Position numbers and translations under genes: made by a program. Shown here piece after piece: positions 16,570-24,570 of a stretch of DNA of 64,000 bases. The DNA comes from CAVUAT01 sp963848045 (GTDB lineage: Bacteria; Actinomycetota; Thermoleophilia; Solirubrobacterales; 70-9): assembly GCA_963848045.1 (NCBI GenBank), contig CAWKCC010000001.1:186001-250000 (forward strand). The letters are read 5' to 3'. The notes under the pieces are model-generated. The model did not search any database. It was given only the letters and a program-made list of their open reading frames with translations, and was not told the origin of the DNA. Position 1 is the first letter of the stretch; the number at the start of each line of letters is the position of its first letter.

Positions 16570-17169
16570 CTAGCCCAGGGAGCGGCGGCCGGCCAGGGCC
16601 TTGCCCAAAGTGATCTCGTCGGCGTGCTCGAGGTCGGCGCCGACCGGCAGCCCGCTGGCGAGACGGGTGACCGTGACCCCTTCGCCCCGCTCGCGGAGCT
16701 GGGCCGCGATGTGCTGCGCGGTGGCCTCGCCCGTGGTGGTCGGGTTGGTCGCCAGCACGATCTCGCTGACCGCACCGTTGACGCGGTCGAGCAGCTCGGC
16801 GATGCGCAAGTCCTCGGGGTCGATGCCGTCGATCGGCGAGAGCGCCCCGCCGAGCACGTGGTAGGTGCCGCGGTACTCACCCGTGCGCTCGATCGGGATC
16901 ACGTCGGAGGGCTCCTCGACCACGCAGATCAGCGAGGCGTCACGGCGGGAGTCCTCGCAGATGCGGCAGCGCGGCCCCTCGGCGAGGTTGAAGCAGACCT
17001 CGCAGAGCCCCACCTTCTCCTTGACCTCGCGGATCGCGTCGGCCAGCGCGAAGGCCTCCTCGTCGGTGGCGCGCAGGATGTGAAAGGCGAGCCGCTGAGC
17101 GGTGCGCTGCCCGACCCCCGGCAGCCGGGAAAGCTCGGCGATCAGGCGGCTGATCGGTCCCGCGTACAT
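16570..17169 (-). CDS. recR: Recombination mediator protein RecR
   Basis: This 199-residue cytoplasmic protein helps load RecA at gaps together with RecF/RecO. It has the N-terminal helix-hairpin-helix (LPGVGQRTAQRLAFHIL), a four-Cys zinc finger (CEVCF...CRICED), and a Toprim domain with the conserved EEPSD and ATNPTTTGEATA segments. The length is standard. It is the last gene of a dnaX-ybaB-recR operon, a conserved bacterial order. ATG 17169 lies 6 nt after a TAGGCT box whose TAG is the ybaB stop codon, so an additional internal leaderless promoter is possible. Confidence 0.97.
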   Translation of the reverse strand: MYAGPISRLIAELSRLPGVGQRTAQRLAFHILRATDEEAFALADAIREVKEKVGLCEVCFNLAEGPRCRICEDSRRDASLICVVEEPSDVIPIERTGEYRGTYHVLGGALSPIDGIDPEDLRIAELLDRVNGAVSEIVLATNPTTTGEATAQHIAAQLRERGEGVTVTRLASGLPVGADLEHADEITLGKALAGRRSLG

Positions 17170-17175
17170 CGGCCC

Positions 17176-17181
17176 AGCCTA
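17176..17181 (-). promoter_or_regulatory. -10 box (TAGGCT) formed on the ybaB stop codon
   Basis: On the minus strand TAGGCT starts with the ybaB stop (17181-17179) and ends six bases before the recR ATG at 17169, predicting a leaderless internal recR transcript. Confidence 0.5.
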
Positions 17182-17547
17182 GGCGCCGGGCAGGCCGCCC
17201 ATCCCGGGCAAACCGCCCCCCGCGCCGCCCATGCCCGGCAGGCCGCCCATGCCTCCGGTGATGCCTCCGAGCTTCGCCGAAGCAAGCTCCTGGGCCGAGC
17301 GCAGGGCCTCGTTGACCGCCGCGGTGACCATGTCCTGGAGCAGCTCAGGGTCCTCGGGGTCGATCGCCTCGGGTGAGATCGAGATCTCGCGCAGGGTCAT
17401 GTCGCCGGACATCGTCACCTTGACCATGCCGCCGCCGGCGCTCGCCTCGACGGTCTCGCTCTTCAGGTCCTCCTGGGCCTTGGCCATGTCGGCCTGCATC
17501 TGCTGCACCTGGCGCATCAGCGCGCCCATGTCAGGTCCCTTCGGCAT
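17179..17547 (-). CDS. ybaB: YbaB/EbfC family nucleoid-associated protein
   Basis: A 122-residue DNA-binding protein that usually forms a tweezer-like dimer. The N-terminal part (MGALMRQVQQMQADMAKAQ) is the typical Met/Gln-rich helix, and the central strand region ends with ISPEAIDPEDPELLQDMV, a family hallmark. The C-terminal 30 residues are an unusual Gly/Met/Leu/Pro-rich tail. It lies between dnaX and recR, its conserved position in bacteria, and its ATG overlaps the dnaX stop by one base (TGATG). Confidence 0.94.
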   Translation of the reverse strand: MPKGPDMGALMRQVQQMQADMAKAQEDLKSETVEASAGGGMVKVTMSGDMTLREISISPEAIDPEDPELLQDMVTAAVNEALRSAQELASAKLGGITGGMGGLPGMGGAGGGLPGMGGLPGA

Positions 17548-19340
17548 CAGCCTGCCTCGCTCTCTGCGGCCTTGGTGTCGTCCGACGGATCGGCGACCTC
17601 GCTGGCGTCGAACTTCGTCATCAGCATCTCGATGATCTCCTCCTCGTCCATCGCGGCCTCCGAGGCGGCGCCGGCGTCCACCGCCGTCTCGTCGGCATCC
17701 ATCAGCTCATACTCGGGGCGTAGTCTCTCACCTGCGATCGCTCGCATGGCCTCGGCGATCCGCTCGACGTTTGCCTTGGCCTCGGCCTTGCGCTTGTTGA
17801 ATTTGGCCGTGGCGGGAAACCCGACCCTGAGCACGGCGCGCTCGGTGTCGACCGCCAGCGGCCGTGCGCCGTCGAACAGCGAGGAGAGCATCTCCGACCC
17901 CGAGTTGCGCACGTGGTCGACGACCGCCGGCCAGAGCTGCGTGACGCGCTCGATCTCGATCGACGCGACCACCACGCCCGCCGCCTCCTGAGCCCGCGCC
18001 ATCGGGCCGGCCGCGGAGGAGTCGGGTGCGTCCACCCCGCCGGCCGCCGACGCCTGGGGCGCCTCCCCGCCGGAGGGCTCGGGGGCCACGACCTCGGGAG
18101 GCTCCTCGTTCGGCGCTCCTTGAGCAGGGGTCGGCCGCTGCGCCTCCCCGGGATGCTCGCGCGGCGGCGGGGCCTGCTCGCCGCCCAGGCGCCTCTCCAG
18201 CGACTCGATCCGTCGCAGCAGCGCTTCGCGGGAGGCGTCGAGCGAGGGCCGCGCCACCTTCAGCAGCGCCACCTCGAGGCTGAGGCGTGGGTCGTCGCCC
18301 TCGCGCATGTTCGCCACCGCGGCCGAGAGCGCGTCTATCGCGCCCATCAGCTTCGCCTCGCCGATCGCCTCCGCTTGAGCCTGGAGGCGCTCGGGCTGGG
18401 CGACGGTGACCGTGAACGACTCGGGGACCTTCCCGGTGGCGCTGGTCACGAGCAGCTGGCGCAGGTGGGCGATCTCCTCGCGCGCGAACTGGCCGGGGTC
18501 GCGACCCGAGCGGGCAAGACGATCGACCACGTCCAGGGCGGCGGCGGAGTCGCCCGCCGCGAGCGCGTCGGTGGCGTCGAAGAGCAGCTCGGCGTCGGCG
18601 GCCCCGAGCAGCTCGACGACCTCGTCGGTGCTGACCATGGAGCCACCGAAGGCAACGATCTGGTCGAGGGTGCCGAGCGCGTCACGAAAGCTGCCGGCGG
18701 CCGAGCGCCCGATCAGCGCCACCGCGCCGTCGTCGATCTCGATCTGCTCGGCGGCGGCGACGCGCCGCACGACCACCGCGATCTGCTCAAGCGAGGGGCG
18801 CTGGAAGTCGAAGCGCTGGCAGCGATCGACGATGGTGGCCATCACCTTCTGCGGCTCGGTGGTGGCGAGCACGAAGACGGTGTTGGGTGGCGGCTCCTCG
18901 AGTGTCTTCAGGAAGGCGTTCCAGGCCTCCTTGGTGAGCATGTGGGCCTCGTCGAGGATGTAGACCTTCCAGCGCCCCTCGGCGGGCGCGTAGCCGACCC
19001 GCTCGCGCAGCTCGCGGATGTCGTCGACCGAGCGGTTCGAGGCCGCGTCCATCTCGATCACGTCGAGCGAGGTGCCGGCCGCGATCGTGCGGCACGACTC
19101 GCAGACGCCGCAGGGCTCGAGCGTCGGCCCCCGCTCGCAATTGAGTGAGCGCGCCAGGATCTTGGCCATCGAGGTCTTGCCCGTTCCCCGCGAGCCGACG
19201 AACAGGTAGGCGTGGTTGACCTGGTCGCGCTCGACTGCGTTGGAGAGGGTGCGAACCACGTGCTCCTGGCCGACCACCTCCGCGAAGCTCTGCGGGCGAT
19301 GGCGGCGGTAGAGGGAGGTGGGTTCGGAGGGTTCTGCCAT
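17547..19340 (-). CDS. dnaX: DNA polymerase III gamma/tau subunit
   Basis: The 597-residue AAA+ clamp-loader ATPase begins with TSLYRRHRPQSFAEVVGQEH, then Walker A GSRGTGKTSMAK, a zinc module (CERGPTLEPCGVCESC), Walker B VYILDEAHML and sensor-1 LATTEP. The C-terminal third is Pro/Glu/Ala-rich and then has a tau-like domain ending in acidic residues. I chose the ATG at 19340 because the family N-terminus follows within ten residues; the open frame goes further upstream without resemblance. TAGACT lies 11 nt upstream. It heads the dnaX-ybaB-recR operon and is divergent from a TfoX-N gene. No slippery A-rich sequence for a separate gamma form was noticed. Confidence 0.96.
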   Translation of the reverse strand: MAEPSEPTSLYRRHRPQSFAEVVGQEHVVRTLSNAVERDQVNHAYLFVGSRGTGKTSMAKILARSLNCERGPTLEPCGVCESCRTIAAGTSLDVIEMDAASNRSVDDIRELRERVGYAPAEGRWKVYILDEAHMLTKEAWNAFLKTLEEPPPNTVFVLATTEPQKVMATIVDRCQRFDFQRPSLEQIAVVVRRVAAAEQIEIDDGAVALIGRSAAGSFRDALGTLDQIVAFGGSMVSTDEVVELLGAADAELLFDATDALAAGDSAAALDVVDRLARSGRDPGQFAREEIAHLRQLLVTSATGKVPESFTVTVAQPERLQAQAEAIGEAKLMGAIDALSAAVANMREGDDPRLSLEVALLKVARPSLDASREALLRRIESLERRLGGEQAPPPREHPGEAQRPTPAQGAPNEEPPEVVAPEPSGGEAPQASAAGGVDAPDSSAAGPMARAQEAAGVVVASIEIERVTQLWPAVVDHVRNSGSEMLSSLFDGARPLAVDTERAVLRVGFPATAKFNKRKAEAKANVERIAEAMRAIAGERLRPEYELMDADETAVDAGAASEAAMDEEEIIEMLMTKFDASEVADPSDDTKAAESEAG

Positions 19341-19385
19341 GGGGAAGCGCGAGTCTAACCTCAGCCCCTGCCGCCACCATCCGCA

Positions 19386-19391
19386 TAGGCT
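19386..19391 (+). promoter_or_regulatory. -10 box (TAGGCT) for the leaderless TfoX-N gene
   Basis: TAGGCT is followed by six bases and then GTG 19398, so the transcript is predicted to start at the start codon. Confidence 0.55.
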
Positions 19392-19397
19392 TGGGTC

Positions 19398-19727
19398 GTG
19401 GCTTTCGACGAGGCCCTCGCCGACCGGGTTCGCGATGCGCTCCAGGCGCATCCCGGCCTCAGCGAGCGCAAGATGTTCGGCGGGATCGGCTTCATGCTCG
19501 ACGGCAAGATGGCCGTGGGGGTGATCGGCGACGATCTGATCGTTCGCCTGGGCCCCGATGACGCGCGCGTCGCCCTGAAGGAGGACGGCGTGCGGGAGTT
19601 CGACCTCACCGGCCGGCGGATGAAGGGCTGGGTCTACGTCTCACCCGAGGCGACCGCGCGGGACGCGGCGCTGGCCGGCTGGGTCGAGGCCGGCGCCGAG
19701 TTCGCCGCCTCGCTGGCCCAGAGCTGA
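19398..19727 (+). CDS. TfoX N-terminal domain protein
   Basis: A 109-residue protein made of a single TfoX/Sxy N-terminal domain; the typical motif KMFGGIGFMLDGKM is near residue 26, followed by a conserved MKGWVYVSPE. In gamma-proteobacteria the domain belongs to the competence regulator Sxy/TfoX, but stand-alone copies are common in actinobacteria with no known role, so competence should not be inferred. Starts with GTG placed 6 nt after TAGGCT; it is divergent from dnaX, with 57 nt between the two start codons. Confidence 0.88.
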   Translation: MAFDEALADRVRDALQAHPGLSERKMFGGIGFMLDGKMAVGVIGDDLIVRLGPDDARVALKEDGVREFDLTGRRMKGWVYVSPEATARDAALAGWVEAGAEFAASLAQS

Positions 19728-19804
19728 GGGCACCGGGATCAAGGATGGACCGTGCACCCGACGTCGAGACGAGGCTCCCGGTCGTGTCCGCCGCGATCAG
19801 CTCG

Positions 19805-19901
19805 GGCCAGGCTTGCCTGCATCACATGGCGGCTGCCGCTTAAGGCTGCTTCCTTCCGGACCTGACCTGGTTCACGGACCACCACTGCGCAGGACCTGGC
19901 C
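19805..19901 (-). ncRNA. ffs: Signal recognition particle RNA, small bacterial type
   Basis: The minus strand contains the invariant domain IV core: CAGGTC, CCGGAAGG with the GGAA tetraloop (19859-19852) and AAGCAGCC. Complementary ends GGCCAGG (5', from 19901) and CCTGGCC (3', to 19805) close the molecule into one long hairpin of 97 nt, the expected size for the short form without an Alu domain. This RNA binds Ffh and targets nascent membrane proteins to the membrane. The closing stem sets the ends given; mature ends may differ by a few bases. Confidence 0.93.
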
Positions 19902-20027
19902 TTCAACGCCTCCCGCGATGGCTCGGCTCCGAATGCCGGTCCCTCGGTCGGGGATTCAGCCCCGCTAGAGCGGATTGCGGATACAGGGCACCGCTACCTC
20001 CCCGCCTAGCACGGTCCGCTCAGCAGT

Positions 20028-20647
20028 CTAGGGCGCAAGCCGCTCGATCACCCAACCGTCGCCATCCCGCGTGTATCGAAAGCGGTCGTGCAGGCGGCCC
20101 TTGCGGCCCTGCCAGAACTCGATCACCTCGGGCTCGACCCGGTAGCCGCCCCAGTGCGGGGGGCGAGGGATCTCGGCGCCCTCGAGCTCGCGCTCCACCC
20201 GCTCGAGCGCATCCTCCAGCTCGGCCCGGTCCGCGACCGGCCGGCTCTGCGGCGAGACGTGGCGCCGAGCTGGCTGTCTCGGGGGCGGCCGGCGAAGTAC
20301 GCGTCGGAGTCCTCCGCCGACAGCCTGCTGACGGGCCCGCGTACGCGCACCTGGCGATCCAGCTCGCGCCAGTAGATGACCAGCGCAGCGCGCGGACGCG
20401 CCGCCAGTTCCTCGCCCTTGACGCTCTCGTAGTTGCTGAAGAACCTGAAGCCCGCGGCGCCAAACCCCTTGAGCAACACCATGCGGGCGTCGGGGTCGCC
20501 CGCGGGGTCGGCCGTCGCCAGTGTCATCGCCTCGGCCAGGGGCACCTGCTCGCGCGCGAGCTCGAACCAGCCTGCGAACTGCTCGATCGGGTCGGCCGCG
20601 AGCGAATCGCGGTCGAGCGGCGGCAGTCCCTCCAGTCGGGGGCTCAT
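20028..20647 (-). pseudogene. pdxH: Pyridoxamine 5'-phosphate oxidase, frameshifted
   Basis: From ATG 20647 the frame encodes the N-terminal two thirds of PdxH (FMN-dependent synthesis of pyridoxal phosphate), including DARMVLLKGF, FFSNYESVKGEEL and the DRQVRVRG block. Near 20257-20266, just after SQLGA, one base is missing. The expected continuation (SPQSRPV, then PRPPHWGGYRVEP, FWQGRKGRLHDR, and a C-terminus ending WVIERLAP) is found in another frame down to the TAG at 20030-20028. Adding one C would give a complete protein of 206 residues, the normal size. Because both parts are well conserved, a sequencing error or a very recent mutation is likely. AATGAT lies 6 nt before the ATG. Confidence 0.88.
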
Positions 20648-20748
20648 GCCGACATCATTGCGGCTTCGCGCCACCGGCCGGCGCGCGGATCACGCCGGCC
20701 GACCGCCCCCTCTTCGGGGCGCCAGGCGATGGCCCCTCGGCCTCGGGC

Positions 20749-23700
20749 CTAGAGCTTCATCGAGTCCATCTTGCGCTTGCGCGGGCCCTCGCCCTTCCCG
20801 CCGCCCTTGCCCTTCCCCTTCGCTCCAGCGGCCTTCGCCGCGCCCTGGCCCTCGATGTCGATATGGGGCAGGTGGTCATCCGCCCACTTCGGCACCCACC
20901 AGCTGCCGGGACCCGCGAGCACGAGGATCGCGGGGGCCAGCAGCAGCACGGTCATCGCGGCCAGCGCCACGCCGACCGAGAGCCCCACGCCGAACTGCTT
21001 CACCGTCGGATCGCCGTTGAGGATGAAGCTGGCGAAGACCGCCATCATGATCAGGGCGGCGGCGCTGATCACCTTGGCGCCCGTGGCGAGCCCGAGCGCC
21101 ACCGCCTCGCGGTCGCTCTTGGCCTTGGTGCGGGCGTGCTCGACCTGGCTCATCAGGAACACCTGGTAGTCCATCGAGAGCCCGAACAGCACCGCGAACA
21201 TGATCAGCGGCACATAGCTGGCGATCGGGTCGGTGCCACTGGCCGTGTCCAGGCCGACGAGGCTGATCCCCCAGCCCCATTGGAAGCAGGCGGTGACGAC
21301 CCCGAACGCGGCGCAGACCGAGAGCACGTTCGCGACCGCTGCCTGCGCGGGGATCAGCATCGAGCGGAAGGCCATCAGCAGCACCAGGAAGCCGAGCGTG
21401 ATCACGGTGAGGATCACCAGGAAGAGCTTGGAGGAGATCGCGTCGGCGAGGTCCACGTAGCCCGCCGTCTGGCCGCCGACGTGGACCTGGAGATCGGTGT
21501 TCGCGGTGGACTGCGGGATCACGTACTCGCGGATCGTGCGCACCAGCTCGGCGGTCTGCTCGTCGGCCGGGTCGGTGGTGGCGATCACGGAGTAGACGGC
21601 GGCGTTGCCGGACTTGTTGATCTCGGGTGGAGATACGACCTGAACGCCGATCGTCCCGGCGAGGGCGTCCTGGAGGTTGACCAGGCGGGTGTCGGTGCCG
21701 CGCTTGTCGCCGCCGGCCATGGTGAGCTCGTCGGTCAGCGTCTTTTGCAGCTTCTCGGCCTGCTGCTGCTGGACCTCGGCCTGCTGCTGGAGCGCCTCGA
21801 GCTGGACCTTCTGCGTATTGAGATTGGCGGCCTCGACCTGGGCGTCCGCGGCCTCCTGGATCAGCTGGTTCTTCTGCTGCAGCAGCCCCACCGCCTCGCT
21901 GGCAGCTCCCGCGGCCTCGGTGGCCAACGCAAGGGTCTCGGCGCCGAGCCTGGCCGCCTGCGCCGCCAGCGCCGCGGCCTCGCGCTGCAGCTGCTTGGCC
22001 TGCTGGTTCAGCGATTTCAGGGAGTTCTTGCTGTCGATCACCTGCTGCTCCAGCTTCGCCTCGCGCTTCTGAAGAGCGCGCAGCCGCGCCTCCAGCTTGG
22101 CGCGCTCCGCGGGGGGAGGCGATCCGGCGAGCCTCTCCTCGGTCACCGCGATCGCCTTGCGGACCTTCTCGAGCTCGCTCGCCGCGACCGCCTCCTCGAT
22201 CGCCAGCTCCGCACCGAGCTTCAGCAGCTGCTTGGCCTGCCGCACCAGTGACTCGGCCTGGGCCAGGATCGTGCGCTGCTTCTCCAGGGCCCTGGCGCTG
22301 CGCTCGAGCTGCGCCTTCTCCTTTGTGAGGTCGCCCGCCTTGGTCTCCAGCGTGGCCTTCTCGGCCAACAGCCGCGCCTGCTCGGCCTCGAGCTCCTCGG
22401 CGGAGGCCTGCAGCGAGGCGGCGCCGGTCTGGCCCTGGGCCTGCTCGTTCTCGAGCTGCTGCTTCAGGCTCTGGGCCTTGGCGTACTGCTTGTTGAACTG
22501 CTCGCTCGGCTCGGCGGGCGTGCCCAGCTCCACCGCGATCAGCAGCGGTCCGTTGTAACCCGGCCCGAAGCCGGAGGCGAGCAGGTCGTAGGCCTGGCGC
22601 TCGGTCGTGTCCTTGGGCGTGGCGCCGATGTCCTCCTGGCCGAGCTGGAGGGAGAAGAACGGGATCAGCAGGGGCGCCAGGATCAGCGCCGCGAGGCCGA
22701 TCGCGCGCTTGGGGTGGCCGGTGACGAACCTCGCCCAGGCACCCCAGAAGCCCTTCCCCGGCGGTTTCTGGCTGGGATGCAGGAAGGCGGGCAGCGCCAG
22801 CGAGTCGATGCGCGGCCCCACCAGCGAGAACACCGCCGGCAGCAGCGTGACCGAAGCGAGCACCGCCGTCAGCACCGCAAAGGCCGCGGAGTATCCGAGC
22901 GAGGTGACGAGCGGGATCCCGGCGACCAGCAGCGAGACGAGGGCGATCACCACGGTGCCGCCGGCGAACACGATCGCCGTCCCCGAGGTGGACGTCGCCG
23001 TGGCGGCCGCGTCCGGGATCTCCCGGCCCTCGGCCCGCTCGGAGCGGTAGCGGGTGACCATGAACAGCGCGTAGTCGATGCCGACCCCGAGCCCGATCAT
23101 GGTCGCGAGCGTGGGTGCGATCGTCGGCACCTCGGTGACGTGGCCCAGCAGCCCGATCAACGAGAGCCCGACCAGCAGCCCGAACAGGGCCGAGACGATC
23201 GGCATGCCCATCGCCACGAGCGTCCCGAAGGTGAAGGCGAGGATGATCATCGCCGCGACCATCCCGATCACCTCGCTCGACTCGGTGGCGGGCTCGGAGA
23301 GCTCGCTGCCGATCGAGCCCCCTGCGGCGACCTCCATCCCGGCCTCGCGTCCCGGCTGGGCCGCCTTCAGGAAGGACTCCGCGATCGGCTGGGTGATCTC
23401 CTCGCTGCCGATGTCCAGCAGCACCGTGATGAAGGCGGTGCGCTCGTCCTTGCTGAGCTGCCCCTGGCCCCGCTGGCTGAAGGGGCTGATCGCGGAGAAG
23501 ACGTGCGGAAGGTTCTTGATCGCCTTGAACGACTCCTGGATCGCCTGCTTGTTGGCCGAGTCGGTGACCTTCTCGCCGGAGGGCGCGCGGAAGATGATCG
23601 GGTTCTGACCGTTCTGCTGCGGCGGGAAGCGGTCCGCGAGCAGGTCGGCCGCGGCCTGGCTGTCGGTGCCCGGCAGCTCCAGGTTGTTGGAGGTGTTGGC

Positions 23701-23814
23701 GCCGAATGTCCTGACCAGCCCGACCATGACGACGACCAGCAGCAGCCAGGCGCCGAGCACCACCCACTTGCGGAGTGCGGCGAAGGTCCCCACCCTGTGC
23801 AGGAAGCGAGCCAA
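20749..23814 (-). CDS. MMPL/RND-family exporter with a large coiled-coil insertion
   Basis: A 1,021-residue membrane exporter with two homologous halves of about six helices each. The first half shows GLGVGIDYALFMVTRYRSER and the second FGLSMDYQVFLMSQVEHAR, the proton-relay helices of the MMPL family that export lipids, siderophores or drugs. Between the halves, about residues 440-695, the extracytoplasmic domain carries an unusually long Gln/Glu/Ala/Leu-rich coiled coil with heptad character, then a short domain before the second membrane block. A Lys/Gly-rich tail ends the protein. The likely start is TTG 23814 because MARFLHRVGTFAALRKWVV is a typical N-terminus; a GTG seven codons later is possible. 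It is divergent from the tRNA-Val gene. Confidence 0.9.
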   Translation of the reverse strand: MARFLHRVGTFAALRKWVVLGAWLLLVVVMVGLVRTFGANTSNNLELPGTDSQAAADLLADRFPPQQNGQNPIIFRAPSGEKVTDSANKQAIQESFKAIKNLPHVFSAISPFSQRGQGQLSKDERTAFITVLLDIGSEEITQPIAESFLKAAQPGREAGMEVAAGGSIGSELSEPATESSEVIGMVAAMIILAFTFGTLVAMGMPIVSALFGLLVGLSLIGLLGHVTEVPTIAPTLATMIGLGVGIDYALFMVTRYRSERAEGREIPDAAATATSTSGTAIVFAGGTVVIALVSLLVAGIPLVTSLGYSAAFAVLTAVLASVTLLPAVFSLVGPRIDSLALPAFLHPSQKPPGKGFWGAWARFVTGHPKRAIGLAALILAPLLIPFFSLQLGQEDIGATPKDTTERQAYDLLASGFGPGYNGPLLIAVELGTPAEPSEQFNKQYAKAQSLKQQLENEQAQGQTGAASLQASAEELEAEQARLLAEKATLETKAGDLTKEKAQLERSARALEKQRTILAQAESLVRQAKQLLKLGAELAIEEAVAASELEKVRKAIAVTEERLAGSPPPAERAKLEARLRALQKREAKLEQQVIDSKNSLKSLNQQAKQLQREAAALAAQAARLGAETLALATEAAGAASEAVGLLQQKNQLIQEAADAQVEAANLNTQKVQLEALQQQAEVQQQQAEKLQKTLTDELTMAGGDKRGTDTRLVNLQDALAGTIGVQVVSPPEINKSGNAAVYSVIATTDPADEQTAELVRTIREYVIPQSTANTDLQVHVGGQTAGYVDLADAISSKLFLVILTVITLGFLVLLMAFRSMLIPAQAAVANVLSVCAAFGVVTACFQWGWGISLVGLDTASGTDPIASYVPLIMFAVLFGLSMDYQVFLMSQVEHARTKAKSDREAVALGLATGAKVISAAALIMMAVFASFILNGDPTVKQFGVGLSVGVALAAMTVLLLAPAILVLAGPGSWWVPKWADDHLPHIDIEGQGAAKAAGAKGKGKGGGKGEGPRKRKMDSMKL

Positions 23815-23870
23815 CCGGCGCCATGCTCTCAGATCGCCCAGCCGGGACCGATCTATGATTCTCGCCCCCA

Positions 23871-23942
23871 GGGCGCGTAGCTCAGTGGGAGAGCGCTCGC
23901 TTCACACGCGAGAGGTCGCTGGTTCGAAACCAGCCGCGCCCA
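23871..23942 (+). tRNA. tRNA-Val (anticodon CAC)
   Basis: The 72-nt sequence folds as a cloverleaf: acceptor stem GGGCGCG/CGCGCCC, D-arm GCTC...GAGC, anticodon stem CTCGC/GCGAG around loop TTCACAC (anticodon CAC), T-arm GCTGG/CCAGC with TTCGAAA. The discriminator is A at 23942 and the 3' CCA is not encoded. Confidence 0.96.
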
Positions 23943-24167
23943 TCATCCGCCCCCCTCGATGGCGAGCGAGGCTGCGGCCCGACGAACCAGGCGGCCGAGA
24001 ATGTCTCTCGATCAACAGCTGCGAGCAGGCCGATCTCGACCGTTGCCGCTCGCCACTCGAGGCACAGGTCTTTGCGTACGCGAAGCTGGTCAAGGCGGCA
24101 CGGGACGCCGGCGGAAGCCGCCAGTACTGAGCTGCGGCTCGCCGGCTTCGTGTAGCTTCGACCCGGA
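23943..24167 (+). other. Intergenic region after tRNA-Val, no supported gene
   Basis: About 225 bases with no reading frame resembling a protein family. It holds the promoter-like TAGCTT (24153-24158), 9 nt before the DUF202 start. No CCA-flanking direct repeat or integrase remnant that would mark a tRNA insertion site was noticed. Confidence 0.5.
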
Positions 24168-24536
24168 ATGAGCGGACAGGACAGCGGCAGCTCCGGGGCG
24201 GGCGATCCGACGCGCCGCACCTGGTTGGCCGAGGAGCGGACCTGGCTCGCCTGGTGGCGCACCGGCCTGGCGACTGCGGTTGCGGCGATCGGGGTGGGGC
24301 GCGTGGCGCCCGAGCTGCTCGGTGGAGCGGCCTGGCCCTACGCGGTCGCGGGCTGCGTCTACGGCCTGCTCGCAGCCGGGATGTTCATCGGCGGGTTCGT
24401 CCGGCACCGCGAGGCGCAGACCGCCCTGCGGGAGGGTCGATTCGAGCCGCTGCAGACGCGCTGGGTGGAGGTGTTCACAGGGGGCGGGATCGTGCTCGCG
24501 CTGGCGGCGCTCGCGCTGATCCTGGTCAGGGGCTAG
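24168..24536 (+). CDS. DUF202 family membrane protein (YidH-like)
   Basis: A 122-residue membrane protein with three predicted helices. The motif LAEERTWLAWWRTGLA near residue 20 is the signature of DUF202/YidH proteins, whose role is unknown. Helices lie about residues 32-48, 53-75 and 100-118. The ATG at 24168 follows TAGCTT by 9 nt, so the leader would be two or three bases. It stands alone between a tRNA and a convergent glycosyltransferase gene. Confidence 0.88.
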   Translation: MSGQDSGSSGAGDPTRRTWLAEERTWLAWWRTGLATAVAAIGVGRVAPELLGGAAWPYAVAGCVYGLLAAGMFIGGFVRHREAQTALREGRFEPLQTRWVEVFTGGGIVLALAALALILVRG

Positions 24537-24570
24537 CCGCGGCGGGCCGAGGGCGTCCGAGCGGCGGAGC

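Noticed and set aside
23882..24262. Minus-strand frames containing GFEPATS
   Set aside because: This is the well-known spurious translation of antisense tRNA sequence; the region is the tRNA-Val gene.
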